Shown: positions 43,896 through 53,525 of the stretch, one piece after another
How the letters are laid out: the number at the start of each line of letters is the position of its first letter
Position numbering within the stretch: the first letter of the stretch is position 1
NCBI GenBank assembly: GCA_903896925.1
Contig: CAITZM010000119.1
Coordinates: 28,903-92,902, forward strand
DNA from: an uncultured Lentisphaerota bacterium
GTDB taxonomy: Bacteria; Verrucomicrobiota; Kiritimatiellia; CAIQIC01
Direction: 5' to 3'
Length of the DNA stretch: 64,000 nucleotides
Notes under the pieces: model-generated
What the model was told of the DNA's origin: nothing
Seen by the model: only the letters and a program-made list of their open reading frames with translations
Database searches by the model: none
Program-made: the position numbers and the translations under genes

Positions 43896-45376
43896 AACGG
43901 ATGGGCTTTTTCATTTTGATCGCCGCTTGGGCTGCGTTGTGTGACCTTCATGCCGCCGAACTTAAACTGCCGGCGGTTTTCTCCGACCACATGGTGTTGC
44001 AGTGCGATGTGCCGGTGCCGGTGTGGGGCACGGCGTCGCCGGGGGAAAGCGTGACGGTCGAGTTCGCCCATTCGACGGGCTCAGGGCAGGCCCCTTCGAT
44101 AAGCTCAGGGCAGGGCGGACAGAAGAAGACCGCCATCGCCGATGCGAACGGCAAGTGGCTGGTGAAACTCGACCCGCTCAAGGCCAGCGCCGAGCCGGGT
44201 GAGCTGCGGATTTTATCAGCCATCAGCCATCAACCATTTACCATCAAAGATGTTCTCGTCGGTGAGGTCTGGCTTTGCGGTGGGCAGTCGAACATGGAGC
44301 GCCAGCTCGGCCCGCGCCCGCCACAACCGCTGATCCGGAATTGGGAACAGGAGGTGGCGGCGGCTAAATTTCCGCACATCCGCCATTTCGGCGTCGCGCA
44401 CAGGGCCGCCAAGGAGCCGCTGCAGGATGTGCCGGGCAGCTGGGTGGTGTGCTCGCCGGAAACGGTGAAGGATTTCACGGCGGTCGGCTATTTCTTCGGG
44501 CGCGAGTTGCACAGGGAATTGAAGGTGCCCATGGGCCTGCTCCACAGTTCGTGGGGCGGCACGGGCGTGGCGACGTGGACCAGCAAGGACGCGCTCGACA
44601 AGCTTCCGGAGGTCAAGGACAGCCTGGCCGCCGAGCTCAACCAGCCGAAGGTCGGCCCCAAGACGCCGACCATCCTGTTTCAAAGCATGATTGCGCCGCT
44701 GATCCCCTTCGCCATCAAAGGTGCGATCTGGTTTCAGGGCGAGAGCGGCCCGGGGTTGCCGGTGGCGTACGACAAAATCTTCCAGTTGATGATCACCGAC
44801 TGGCGAACGCACTGGGGCTTGGGTGATTTCCCGTTCTATTTCGTGCAGTTGCCGAACGGTTCGCCGCTGACCCGCGAGGCGCAAGCGCGCGCCTTGCAAC
44901 TGCCCAACACCGGCATGGCCGTCGGAATTGATGTGGGTGACAAGGATGTCCACGGCCCCATCAAGGCACCGCTCGGTGCACGGCTCGCGCGGCTGGCGTT
45001 GACGCAAACCTACGGCCGCACCGGCGAATCCTCCGGGCCGATGTTTCAATCCGCATCGGTGGAGGGCGCCAGCATCCGCGTGCGGTTCACGCACCTCGGG
45101 GGTGGGCTGGTGATGAGCGATGGCGGCCCGCTCAAGCATTTCTCCATCGCAGGCGCCGACCAGAAGTTTGTCCCGGCCGAGGCGAAAATCGAGGGCGATA
45201 CGGTCGTGGCTTCCTGCGCGACCGTTGCCCGTCCGGTCAGTGTCCGTTACGCGTGGATCAACGTCGCCGCCGGCGTCAACCTGTTCAACAAAGCCGGCCT
45301 GCCCGCGGCGCCGTTCCGCACAGACGCTTGGCCGCTGATACAGGCACCGGGCACAACCACGAAAGGAAAAATGTGA
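43892..45376 (+). CDS. secreted sialate O-acetylesterase-like enzyme, with repeat insertions
   Basis: This 494-residue protein has a signal peptide (MGFFILIAAWAALCDLHAA) and the family's typical opening (LKLPAVFSDHMVLQCDVPVPVWG). The nucleophile is S133 in VGEVWLCGGQSNM. IWFQGESG and DVGDKDVHGPIK (His region) complete the active-site blocks. It removes O-acetyl groups from sialic acid or other sugars by family. Between the first two strands the segment STGSGQAPSISSGQGGQ is encoded by two copies of a dispersed repeat (44068-44114). The start overlaps the preceding stop, and its own stop overlaps the next GTG start. The three genes are thus translationally coupled. Confidence 0.9.
   Translation: MKRMGFFILIAAWAALCDLHAAELKLPAVFSDHMVLQCDVPVPVWGTASPGESVTVEFAHSTGSGQAPSISSGQGGQKKTAIADANGKWLVKLDPLKASAEPGELRILSAISHQPFTIKDVLVGEVWLCGGQSNMERQLGPRPPQPLIRNWEQEVAAAKFPHIRHFGVAHRAAKEPLQDVPGSWVVCSPETVKDFTAVGYFFGRELHRELKVPMGLLHSSWGGTGVATWTSKDALDKLPEVKDSLAAELNQPKVGPKTPTILFQSMIAPLIPFAIKGAIWFQGESGPGLPVAYDKIFQLMITDWRTHWGLGDFPFYFVQLPNGSPLTREAQARALQLPNTGMAVGIDVGDKDVHGPIKAPLGARLARLALTQTYGRTGESSGPMFQSASVEGASIRVRFTHLGGGLVMSDGGPLKHFSIAGADQKFVPAEAKIEGDTVVASCATVARPVSVRYAWINVAAGVNLFNKAGLPAAPFRTDAWPLIQAPGTTTKGKM
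44068..44114 (+). repeat. two in-frame copies of the TTCGA...CTCAGGG repeat in the esterase gene
   Basis: Two units (44068-44090 ending cgacgggctcagggcagg and 44092-44114 ending cgataagctcagggcagg) stand head to tail, one base apart. They encode STGSGQAPSISSGQGG, a low-complexity loop between beta-strands, where related esterases run directly from strand to strand. Confidence 0.85.
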
Positions 45377-47520
45377 AAGCTGTCTTTGCGCTGCTCAGCG
45401 CTGCCGTCCTCCTTTGCAGTGCATCCCGCGCCGCTGTCACCACGGCCGCCACGCCTCAGCTGGACGCGTGCAACGTGGTCTGGACCACGCCCGGCACGAA
45501 CTCGCTGGATTCCATGCCGCTGGGTAACGGCGATATCGGGCTGAACGTGTGGGTCGAGCAGAACGGCGACCTGGCGTTCTACCTCAGCAAGACGGACGCG
45601 TGGACCGACAACGTCGGGAAAGGCAAGGGCCTGGCGAAGCTCGGCCGCGTGCGCGTGCGGTTCGATCCGCCGCTGGCCGTCGCGGGTGAATTTACACAGC
45701 GGCTGAATCTCCACGACGCCACGATTGAAATCGAATCGGCCATCGGCAGTCAAAAATCTGCAATTATTCTATGGGTGGATGCCAACCGGCCGGTGATCCA
45801 TGTCGAGGCGGAAAGCGCACAGGCGCGCACCATGCAGGTCATGTTCGAGACGCTGCGGCCGACGCCGGAGAAGGATCTGCAAGCCGACACGCTCTTCGAA
45901 GGGCAGGCGGACCGGATTGTCTGGTGCTACCGCAACCAGAACAAGCGCGTCCCGGCACTCACCAACCTGACATTCGGCGCGCTGATGGAGGGGGACGGCT
46001 TGGTCTCGGCCGGCAGTACGGCGCTGAAATCGGCGAACGCGGCGAAGCATCATAGCGTTGCGGTCGTGGCGCTGACCGCGCAGACGCCGACGCCGGAGGT
46101 GTGGCGGGAGCAAGTGGAACGGCTCGCTGCGCAGTCCGACGCTGTGAAGCTTGAAGACGCACGGCGTCAGCACTGTGCATGGTGGCAGACTTTCTGGAAG
46201 CGTAGCTGGCTTTTCGCCGCCGGCGATGACGACGCACGCAAGGTGACACAGGGCTACGCGCTCCAGCGGTTCGTCACCGCCTGCGCGGGGCGGGGCGCGT
46301 ACCCGGTCAAGTTCAACGGCTCGATCTTCACGATGGACTGGGTCAAGCGCGAGAAGGTCAAAGGCGTCGAAACGAACTATGTGGTGACTGCAGACGCGCG
46401 CGACTGGGGCGGGCAGTATTGGTTTCAGAACACGCGGCCGATGTACTGGCCGCTGCTCCAGTCCGGCGACTTCGAGATGCTGCTGCCGCTCTTCCGCATG
46501 TACCAGGGGCAGTTGCCGGGCAACACGCGGGCGGTGCGCGAGTTCTACCAGCATGACGGCGCGTATTTCGCCGAGACCAATCCGTTCTATGGCAACCTGC
46601 CGGACATCAAGCCGGGCGAGGCCGGCAGCTATACGAAGCACTACTTCACGCCGATCCTCGAGCTCTCCGCGCTGATGCTCGACTACTTCGCCTACACCGG
46701 CGACCGCGAGTTCGCGCGGCAGTCGCTGCTGCCGGTGGCGGAGGCTGGGCTGAAGTTCTTCGCCCAACATTTTCCGCGCGAGAACGGCAAGCTGCTGCTC
46801 GATCCCGACAACGCCATCGAGATGTATTGGAAGGCGCGCAATCCTGCGCCCGACATCGCCGGGTTGCGCTGGGTGCTGGGTGGCCTGCTGACGTTGCCGC
46901 CGGACCTGATCAGCGCGGGGCAGCGGTCGCAATGGCAGCAGCTTCTCGGCGAAATCCCCGCGTTGCCCACCGGCACGACGAATGGCGTCACGGTGCTGCG
47001 CCCGGCCGAGGTGTTCGATGGCGGACACAATTCCGAGAACCCGGAGCTCTATTCCGTCTACCCGTTCCGCCACTTCGGCCTCGGCAAGCCCGGCCTGGAT
47101 CTCGCACGGGCAACGTTTGCCGTCCGGCGGTTCAAGACCAACGGCTGCTGGCGGCAGGACGGCATCCAAGCCGCGTTGCTCGGCGAGGCGGGGGTGGCGC
47201 GGTCCAACGTCGTCTTTGTGCTCACGCGCAAGGAAGGTCAGTGCCGCTTCCCGGCCTTCTGGGCGCACGGTTCCGACTATGTGCCGGACGAGGACAACGG
47301 CGGCAACGGGGTCAATGCGCTGCAATTGATGCTCATGCAAGCCGAAGGCCGCAAAATTCTGCTGCTGCCCGCGTGGCCGAAGAACTGGGACTGCGCTTTC
47401 AAGCTGCATGCGCCGCTCCAGACAACGGTCGAAGGCAAGGTTCGCAATGGCAAGGTTGAAGACCTGGTCGTCACGCCGGCCGAACGCCGCGCCGATGTCG
47501 AGGTGCTGGGCGCGCGGTGA
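45373..47520 (+). CDS. secreted GH95-like protein (DUF5703 N-terminal domain)
   Basis: This 715-residue protein starts at a GTG that overlaps the previous TGA by three bases, behind AAAGGA. The signal peptide is VFALLSAAVLLCSASRAA. Residues of about 30-260 are a DUF5703-type beta domain (CNVVWTTPGTNSLDSMPLGNGDIGLNVWVE, AFYLSKTDAW, split here), like the N-terminal super-sandwich of GH95. The helical (alpha/alpha)6 part follows (YPVKFNGSIFTMDWVK, WGGQYWFQNTRPMYWPLL, YFTPILELSALMLDYFAYTGD). GH95 contains alpha-L-fucosidases and alpha-galactosidases. This branch is largely untested, so activity on a fucosylated glycan is inferred from the cluster. Confidence 0.85.
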   Translation: MKAVFALLSAAVLLCSASRAAVTTAATPQLDACNVVWTTPGTNSLDSMPLGNGDIGLNVWVEQNGDLAFYLSKTDAWTDNVGKGKGLAKLGRVRVRFDPPLAVAGEFTQRLNLHDATIEIESAIGSQKSAIILWVDANRPVIHVEAESAQARTMQVMFETLRPTPEKDLQADTLFEGQADRIVWCYRNQNKRVPALTNLTFGALMEGDGLVSAGSTALKSANAAKHHSVAVVALTAQTPTPEVWREQVERLAAQSDAVKLEDARRQHCAWWQTFWKRSWLFAAGDDDARKVTQGYALQRFVTACAGRGAYPVKFNGSIFTMDWVKREKVKGVETNYVVTADARDWGGQYWFQNTRPMYWPLLQSGDFEMLLPLFRMYQGQLPGNTRAVREFYQHDGAYFAETNPFYGNLPDIKPGEAGSYTKHYFTPILELSALMLDYFAYTGDREFARQSLLPVAEAGLKFFAQHFPRENGKLLLDPDNAIEMYWKARNPAPDIAGLRWVLGGLLTLPPDLISAGQRSQWQQLLGEIPALPTGTTNGVTVLRPAEVFDGGHNSENPELYSVYPFRHFGLGKPGLDLARATFAVRRFKTNGCWRQDGIQAALLGEAGVARSNVVFVLTRKEGQCRFPAFWAHGSDYVPDEDNGGNGVNALQLMLMQAEGRKILLLPAWPKNWDCAFKLHAPLQTTVEGKVRNGKVEDLVVTPAERRADVEVLGAR

Positions 47521-47994
47521 GAGGCAGCCGAAGAAGAGAACATCGAACACCGAACATCCAACATCGAACCCGGCGTCGCTAAGGCGCTACGCCGGGACCA
47601 ACATCGTAAGGTGGGAGAGCTTTCCAAGGCCTGGGGGAATGGCACGGCGGCGGGGTGGGGCGAGGCGGAATGGACTGGATGGACGGCATGGACGAGATGG
47701 AGTTTTCTGAAGTTGTATGGGTTCGCATTTGCTGCCCACATCCCCCATCCCGAATCCCGCATCCTTCGGGGGAGGTCAAGAATAGATAGCAAGTGGTCAA
47801 GAATGGCTATTGAGCTTTTCAGCGGCGGCGGCTAGCGTGCGCGGCTGTGCTTCGGTGCGGGGAGAGGTGAGAAATGGTGGATGGTTGATGGAGCATGGCG
47901 GATGGGAAAGGAAAGCGTGGCGTTTGCAACGCTCCAGTGGACCATCATGCCAGGTGGCTTCTTCCCCGGGTTGGCAATCAAAAAAAGGTGCTCG
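47521..47994. other. repeat-rich intergenic region
   Basis: There is no gene. It holds the second AACATCGAACA unit (47530-47569), a cgtcgctaaggcgctacgcc dyad (about 47573-47594), a half copy of the TTCCAAGG element (47620-47643, ctttccaaggcctggggg), and a tggactggatggacggcatg tract (about 47672-47700). Then come ccccatcccgaatcccgcat (about 47744-47763) and an aatggtggatggttgatgg tract (47873-47892). A GGCTAGCGT motif at about 47831 could be a distant promoter for the double GH29 gene. Confidence 0.6.
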
Positions 47995-50900
47995 ATGAAA
48001 AAAATCGTGTGCGTCGGTTTGACGGTGTTGATGGCGGTGCTGACTTCGTGTGCGACGTGGCGGGCGACGGCGCAGGAGACGCCGGCGGAGCGCGACGCGC
48101 GGATGGGCTGGTGGCGCGACGCGCGCTTCGGCATGTTCGTCCACTGGGGCCTCTACTCCGGCCTCGCCGGCACCTGGGAAGGCAAGCCCGTCGCCACCAG
48201 CGGCGGCATGGAATGGATCGAGCAGCGCGTAAAGGCCGACACCGACATCTACGCCGCCAAGGCGCTGCCGCTGTTCAAGCCGACTCCGGGTTTCGCCAAG
48301 GAATGGGCCAAGCTGGCGAAGGAAGCCGGCTGCAAGTACGTAGTCTTCACCACCAAGCACCACGAGGGCTTCGGACTGTTCGATTCCAAGGCGGGCGACT
48401 ACAACGCGGGCGCCAAGCTGCACCGCGACCTGGCGAAGGAGATCGTCGACGCCTGCCACGCCGAGGGGCTGAAGGTCGGCTTCTATCACTCGCTGATCGA
48501 CTGGCACCACGACCAGTACGCCTACGAGAAGTCCAAGCAGCTTCCTCACCCGCTTAAGGGCCAGCCCTATCCGAACGGCACGCGCGACCACACCAAGTAC
48601 GTGGACTACCTGCACCAGCAGGTCGGCGAACTGATGAGCAACTACGGGCCCGTGGATGTGCTGTGGTGGGATTATTCCTCGCTGGATTTCCAGGGGCAGG
48701 AAGCGTGGCGGGCGTTCGACCTGATGAAGCTCGTCCGCGCCAAGCAGCCGAACATCATCATGAACAACCGGCTGTTCCGCAACCCGGAGGCGGGCTGGAA
48801 GAGCATGGGCACCGAGGGCTTCACCAGCTCGATGGACACGAAGTACGGCGATTTCATCACGCCGGAGCAACACATCCCCGAGACCGGGATGCCGGGCGCG
48901 GACTGGGAAACGTGCATGACGCTGAACACGACGTGGGGCTTCAGCGAGCATGACCACGCCTGGAAGTCCGACGAGACGCTGATCCGCAACCTGGTCGACA
49001 TCGCCAGCAAGGGCGGCAACTACCTCCTCAACATCGGCCCCAAGGGCGATGGCAGCGTGCCGGAAGAGACCGTCAAGTCCATGCGCGCGATCGGCACGTG
49101 GATGAAGGTCAACAGCGAGGCGATCTACGGCACGACGGCGAACCCGTTCGAGAAACTGGCCTGGGGCCGCTGCACGCAGAAGAAGCTCGCCGATGGCAAC
49201 TCGCGGCTCTACCTGCACATCTTCGATTGGCCTGCTGACGGCAAGATCGTTTTGCCGGGGCTGGCGAACAAGCCGCTCAAGGCCGTGCTGCTCGCGGGCG
49301 GGCAGAAGCTCGACGTGACCACGGGCGCCAACAGCGTCACTATCACGTTGCCGGCGGCGGCGCCGGACAAGATCGCCAGCGTCGTCGCGCTCGACATCGA
49401 GGGAGCAACGCAGGTCGTCAAGGCCGACCCCTACGCCGACGAGACGCCGGCGCAGCGCGACGCGCGCATGAAGTGGTGGCGCGAGGCGCGGTTCGGCATG
49501 TTCATCCACTGGGGCGTTTATGCGGTGCCCGCCGGAACGTGGAACGGCAAGCAGATCCCCGGCATCGGCGAATGGATCATGAACCGCGGCAAGATCCCGA
49601 TGGCCGACTACCAGGCCTTCGCCAAGCAGTTCAACCCGGTCAAGTACAACGCCGACGACTGGGTGAAGACGGCGAAGGAAGCCGGGATGAAGTACATCGT
49701 CATCACCAGCAAGCACCACGACGGCTTCACGCTGTTCGATTCGAAGGCCAGCGACTGGAACATCGCCAAGGCCACGCCCTACGGCAAGGACCTGCTCGCG
49801 CCGCTGGCCGCGGCCTGCCGCAAGTACGGCGTCAAGCTGGGCTTCTACTACTCGCAGGCGCAGGACTGGAACAACGGCGGCTCCGCTGCGGGCGGCAAGT
49901 GGGACAAGGCGCAGGAGCGCAGCATGGATGAGTACATCGACAAGGTCGCCGTGCCGCAGGTGCGCGAGATCCTGACCCAGTATGGCGAGTTCCCCTCCGT
50001 GATCTGGTGGGACACGCCCACGGACATGAACAAGGAGCGCGCCGAGAAGCTGATCGCCCTGCTCAAGCTCAAGCCCGGCCTCATCCACAACAACCGGCTC
50101 GGCGGCGGCTTCCGCGGCGACACCGAGACGCCGGAGCAGTTCATCCCCGCGACCGGCTACCCCGGCCGCGACTGGGAAACCTGCATGACGCTCAACGACA
50201 CGTGGGGCTTCAAGAGCTATGACGACAAGTGGAAGAGCACCGAGACGCTCATCCGCAACCTGTGCGACATCGCGAGCAAGGGCGGCAACTACCTGTTGAA
50301 CGTCGGCCCGACCGCGGAAGGCGAGATTCCCGCGCCGAGCATCGAGCGGCTGAAGGCCGTGGGCGAGTGGATGAAGGTCAATGGCCCGGCGATCTATGCC
50401 ACCAGCGCCAGCCCGTTCCGCAAGCTGCCGTGGGGGCGTTGCACCAAGGTGGTGGATGCCGGGGGCACGACGCTGAACCTGTTCGTGTTCGACTGGCCGA
50501 AGGACGGGCGCCTGCTCGTGCCGGGCCTGAAGAACGGCGTCGAGAAGGCCTGGCTGCTGGCGAACAAGCAGGCACTCGCGACCGAATCGACGGTTGAGGG
50601 CGTGACGATCTCCGTGCCGCAGGCCGCGCCGGACCCGACCGCGTCGGTGGTCGTGCTGCGCGTGAAGGGCGAAGTCGCGCCCACGCCGCTGATCGTGACG
50701 GCGGGCACGAACGGCGTCGTCGCGCTGCTCGCCGAGGAGGCGACGCTCAAGGGCGAGCTGAAGACCGAGAGCGCCGGCCACCGTTCGAACATCGGCTTCT
50801 GGCTCAACCCCGACGACAACGCGTCGTGGGACGTGAAGGCGAAGGGCAAGTTCAAGATCATGATCGAGGCGGGCGGCCAGGGCGTGACGGGCCTCGTGCT

Positions 50901-51090
50901 CCAGGCGGGTAAGAGTTCCGCGAAGCTGAACCTCGCGCCCGCGACCGGCGACTACAAGAAGTACAAGAAGTACGAACTCGGCACCATCGAACTGGCGGGC
51001 GACCAGCCGCTCAAGGTGACGCTGAAGGCCGTGAAAGACAAATGGCACCCGGTGAACGTCCGCGAAGTGCGGTTGACGCCGGTGCAGTGA
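47995..51090 (+). CDS. lipoprotein with two complete GH29 domains in tandem
   Basis: This 1031-residue protein is exported and lipid-anchored: the signal ends in the lipobox LTSC with C19. Residues 30-480 are one GH29 unit (GWWRDARFGMFVHWGLYSG, FTTKHHEGFGLFDS, nucleophile D226 in VDVLWWDYSS, NYLLNIGPKGDGSVP). Residues 483-895 are a second (KWWREARFGMFIHWGVYAV, ITSKHHDGFTLFDS, nucleophile D673 in SVIWWDTPT, NYLLNVGPTAEGEIP). The last 135 residues resemble a CBM-like beta-sandwich (WDVKAKGKFKIMIEAGG). Both nucleophiles are kept, so both units may be active. The domains differ enough to suggest distinct linkages. L-fucose isomerase begins 48 bases downstream. Ribosome-binding site: AAGGTG. Confidence 0.92.
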   Translation: MKKIVCVGLTVLMAVLTSCATWRATAQETPAERDARMGWWRDARFGMFVHWGLYSGLAGTWEGKPVATSGGMEWIEQRVKADTDIYAAKALPLFKPTPGFAKEWAKLAKEAGCKYVVFTTKHHEGFGLFDSKAGDYNAGAKLHRDLAKEIVDACHAEGLKVGFYHSLIDWHHDQYAYEKSKQLPHPLKGQPYPNGTRDHTKYVDYLHQQVGELMSNYGPVDVLWWDYSSLDFQGQEAWRAFDLMKLVRAKQPNIIMNNRLFRNPEAGWKSMGTEGFTSSMDTKYGDFITPEQHIPETGMPGADWETCMTLNTTWGFSEHDHAWKSDETLIRNLVDIASKGGNYLLNIGPKGDGSVPEETVKSMRAIGTWMKVNSEAIYGTTANPFEKLAWGRCTQKKLADGNSRLYLHIFDWPADGKIVLPGLANKPLKAVLLAGGQKLDVTTGANSVTITLPAAAPDKIASVVALDIEGATQVVKADPYADETPAQRDARMKWWREARFGMFIHWGVYAVPAGTWNGKQIPGIGEWIMNRGKIPMADYQAFAKQFNPVKYNADDWVKTAKEAGMKYIVITSKHHDGFTLFDSKASDWNIAKATPYGKDLLAPLAAACRKYGVKLGFYYSQAQDWNNGGSAAGGKWDKAQERSMDEYIDKVAVPQVREILTQYGEFPSVIWWDTPTDMNKERAEKLIALLKLKPGLIHNNRLGGGFRGDTETPEQFIPATGYPGRDWETCMTLNDTWGFKSYDDKWKSTETLIRNLCDIASKGGNYLLNVGPTAEGEIPAPSIERLKAVGEWMKVNGPAIYATSASPFRKLPWGRCTKVVDAGGTTLNLFVFDWPKDGRLLVPGLKNGVEKAWLLANKQALATESTVEGVTISVPQAAPDPTASVVVLRVKGEVAPTPLIVTAGTNGVVALLAEEATLKGELKTESAGHRSNIGFWLNPDDNASWDVKAKGKFKIMIEAGGQGVTGLVLQAGKSSAKLNLAPATGDYKKYKKYELGTIELAGDQPLKVTLKAVKDKWHPVNVREVRLTPVQ

Positions 51091-51138
51091 TTTCCGAACG
51101 TTAAGTAATCAAAACTAAACCCAGAGAAGGAGCACAGT

Positions 51139-52926
51139 ATGGCAGCGAATACATGGCAGTTGATCGGCGGTCTGCCGAAGATCGGCATCCGCCCGACGAT
51201 TGACGGCCGCCGCAACGGCGTCCGCGAATCGCTCGAGGGACAGGTGATGGCGATGGCCCAGCGCGCCGCCAAGTTCCTCACCGCGAACCTGCGCTACCCG
51301 AACGGCCAGCCGGTCGAGTGCGTCATCGCCGACTCGTGCATCGGCGGCGTCGCCGAGGCCGCGGCCTGCGCCGACAAGTTCCGCCGCGAAGGCGTTGGCG
51401 TCTCCCTGACCGTGACGCCCTGCTGGTGTTACGGCAGCGAAACGATGGACATGGACACGGAGATGCCCAAGGCGGTCTGGGGCTTCAACGGCACCGAGCG
51501 CCCCGGCGCGGTCTACCTGGCCGCCGTGCTTGCCGGCCACAACCAGAAGGGCCTGCCCGCGTTCGGCATCTATGGCCGCGACGTCCAGGACCGCGGCGAT
51601 GAATCCATCCCCGCCGACGTGCAGGCCAAGCTCCTGCGCTTCGCCAAGGCCGGCCTCGCCACCGCGATCATGCGCGGCAAGTCCTACCTCTCGCTCGGCG
51701 GCACCTCGATGGGCATCGCCGGCTCGATCGTGGACCAGCCGTTCTTCGAGAGCTACCTTGGCATGCGCGTCGAGGCCGTCGACATGAGCGAGATCACGCG
51801 CCGCATCGAGGAGGGCATCTTCGACCAGGCCGAGTTCAAGCGCGCCCTGGCGTGGGTCAAGCAGAACTGCAAGGAAGGCAAGGACTTCAATCCGCCCAAG
51901 GACCAGGCTTCCGCGGCGACCAAGGACCAGTGGTGGGCCACGGTCATCAAGATGACCATGATCACCCGCGACCTGATGGTCGGCAGCAAGACGTTGGATG
52001 AAAAGTATGGCGAGGAAGCGCTCGGCCATAACGCGATCCTCGGCGGCTTCCAGGGCCAGCGCGCCTGGACCGATCATTGCCCGAACGGCGACTTCATGGA
52101 GGCGATCCTCAACTCCTCGTTCGACTGGAACGGCATCCGCAACCCGTACCTGCTCGCGACGGAGAACGACAGCCTCAACGGCGTCTGCATGCTGATGGGC
52201 TACCTGCTCACCAACACCGCGCAGATCTTCGCCGACGTGCGCACCTACTGGAGCCCGGAGGCCATCAAGCGCGTCACCGGCGCCAAGCTGACCGGCGCGG
52301 CCGCCGGCGGCCTGATCCACCTGATCAACTCCGGCGCCGCGACGCTCGACGGCACCGGCGAGCAGCGCCGCAACGGCAAGCCCGCGATGAAGCCCTTCTG
52401 GGAGATCACCCCCTCCGAGGCGCAGAAGTGCCTCGACGCGACGGACTGGCCCGCGGCCGTGACCGAGTACTTCCGCGGCGGCGGCTTCTCATCGTGCTAC
52501 CTCTCCAAGGGCGGCATGCCGATGACCATGACCCGCATCAGCACGGTCAAGGGCCTCGGCCCCGTCCTGCAGATCGCGGAAGGCTGGTCGGTGGACATCC
52601 CGGCGAAGGTGCACAAGACCCTCGCCGACCGGACCAACGCCACCTGGCCGACCACCTGGTTCGCGCCGCGCTGCAGCGGCACCGGCGCCTTCGCCGACGC
52701 CTACAGCGTGATGAACAACTGGAGCGCCAACCACGGCGCGATCAGCTACGGCCACATCGGCGCGGACCTCATCGCGCTGGCGGCGACGCTGCGCATCCCC
52801 GTCGCGATGCACAACGTGGCGGAAGGCGACATCTTCCGTCCGAGCGCATGGGGCCTGTTCGGCGCGCAGGATCCGCAGGGCGCGGACTACCGCGCCTGCC
52901 AGAACTTTGGCCCGCTCTACGGCTGA
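51139..52926 (+). CDS. fucI: L-fucose isomerase
   Basis: This 595-residue cytoplasmic enzyme converts L-fucose to L-fuculose, the first step of fucose catabolism. It needs Mn2+, and family members also act on D-arabinose. The length and long segments match the Escherichia coli enzyme: [48 protein letters not shown] [15 protein letters not shown] (E321), [15 protein letters not shown] (D344), [12 protein letters not shown], and [20 protein letters not shown] (H532). These are the family's metal and catalytic Glu, Asp and His positions. The ATG follows AAGGAG. Placement after the double GH29 lipoprotein ties it to fucose released outside. Kinase and aldolase are not nearby. Confidence 0.96.
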   Translation: MAANTWQLIGGLPKIGIRPTIDGRRNGVRESLEGQVMAMAQRAAKFLTANLRYPNGQPVECVIADSCIGGVAEAAACADKFRREGVGVSLTVTPCWCYGSETMDMDTEMPKAVWGFNGTERPGAVYLAAVLAGHNQKGLPAFGIYGRDVQDRGDESIPADVQAKLLRFAKAGLATAIMRGKSYLSLGGTSMGIAGSIVDQPFFESYLGMRVEAVDMSEITRRIEEGIFDQAEFKRALAWVKQNCKEGKDFNPPKDQASAATKDQWWATVIKMTMITRDLMVGSKTLDEKYGEEALGHNAILGGFQGQRAWTDHCPNGDFMEAILNSSFDWNGIRNPYLLATENDSLNGVCMLMGYLLTNTAQIFADVRTYWSPEAIKRVTGAKLTGAAAGGLIHLINSGAATLDGTGEQRRNGKPAMKPFWEITPSEAQKCLDATDWPAAVTEYFRGGGFSSCYLSKGGMPMTMTRISTVKGLGPVLQIAEGWSVDIPAKVHKTLADRTNATWPTTWFAPRCSGTGAFADAYSVMNNWSANHGAISYGHIGADLIALAATLRIPVAMHNVAEGDIFRPSAWGLFGAQDPQGADYRACQNFGPLYG

Positions 52927-53525
52927 AGAAGAAGGCTGAAGGCCGGGCAGCAGACTGAAGACCGAAGGCTGACGGCTGACAGTTGATGGTGTGCGGGGCG
53001 GATTTCCAGCGATGGAAACTCCGCCCCGCGCTTTTTCAAACTCCCCGCGGTTTTGTAGGGGCGTCGCTGGTCTGCGGTGAGTTTGTCGAACCGCCGACGC
53101 CAGCGGACTGCGGCAAGCGCAGTTCCTGCGTGCCCGCAACTTTTCCAGTGCTTGGAAACCGAAACCACGACTTTTCCCAATGGTTGGGAAACCCACTCGG
53201 TTTCCGCTTCCAGCCAAGCCTTGCGAGACGGACAGCCCTGCTGCCAATCATTGGAATTGTTTTCTTCTCCTGTGGGCGGCGTTTTCAACCCCGTGAACTC
53301 TACCTCAATGGAAATGCGGTGTTGAAAATCCCGCACGCAAAGAAAGCAAGCTGCACTCACCGGACCAACTATCTGCTCAGCCAACAGATCCACGGGCAGG
53401 AATAGGACTTCATCCGCGAAGGCGGACTCCGCGAAAGAATGACCCACGGCAGGTTGCAGCAACGCAACCAGTTCTTTAAGCGTTCCGCCTGGCTGAAGTA
53501 CTCACCCGTATCCGTTGCCAAATGG
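52927..53525. other. repeat-rich intergenic region
   Basis: There is no gene. Just after fucI a gaaggctgaaggcc / gaccgaaggctgacggctga tract appears (52926-52982). A TTCCAAGG-type element lies at 53141-53193, and a degenerate gtgggcggcgttttcaaccc unit near 53271-53290. The rest shows no coding pattern. Confidence 0.6.
53141..53193. repeat. TTCCAAGG palindromic element, copy H
   Basis: Two dyads, ttttccagtgcttggaaacc (53141-53160) and ttttcccaatggttgggaaa (53172-53191), flank gaaaccacgac. A third partial unit (tttccgcttccagcc) follows at 53201. It has no TGCTAG end and lies far from the next start codon. Confidence 0.75.

Noticed and set aside
47797..51048. 1083-codon minus-strand frame over the double GH29 gene
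   Set aside because: It is an antisense shadow of conserved coding sequence. It has no signal peptide, motif or ribosome-binding site.
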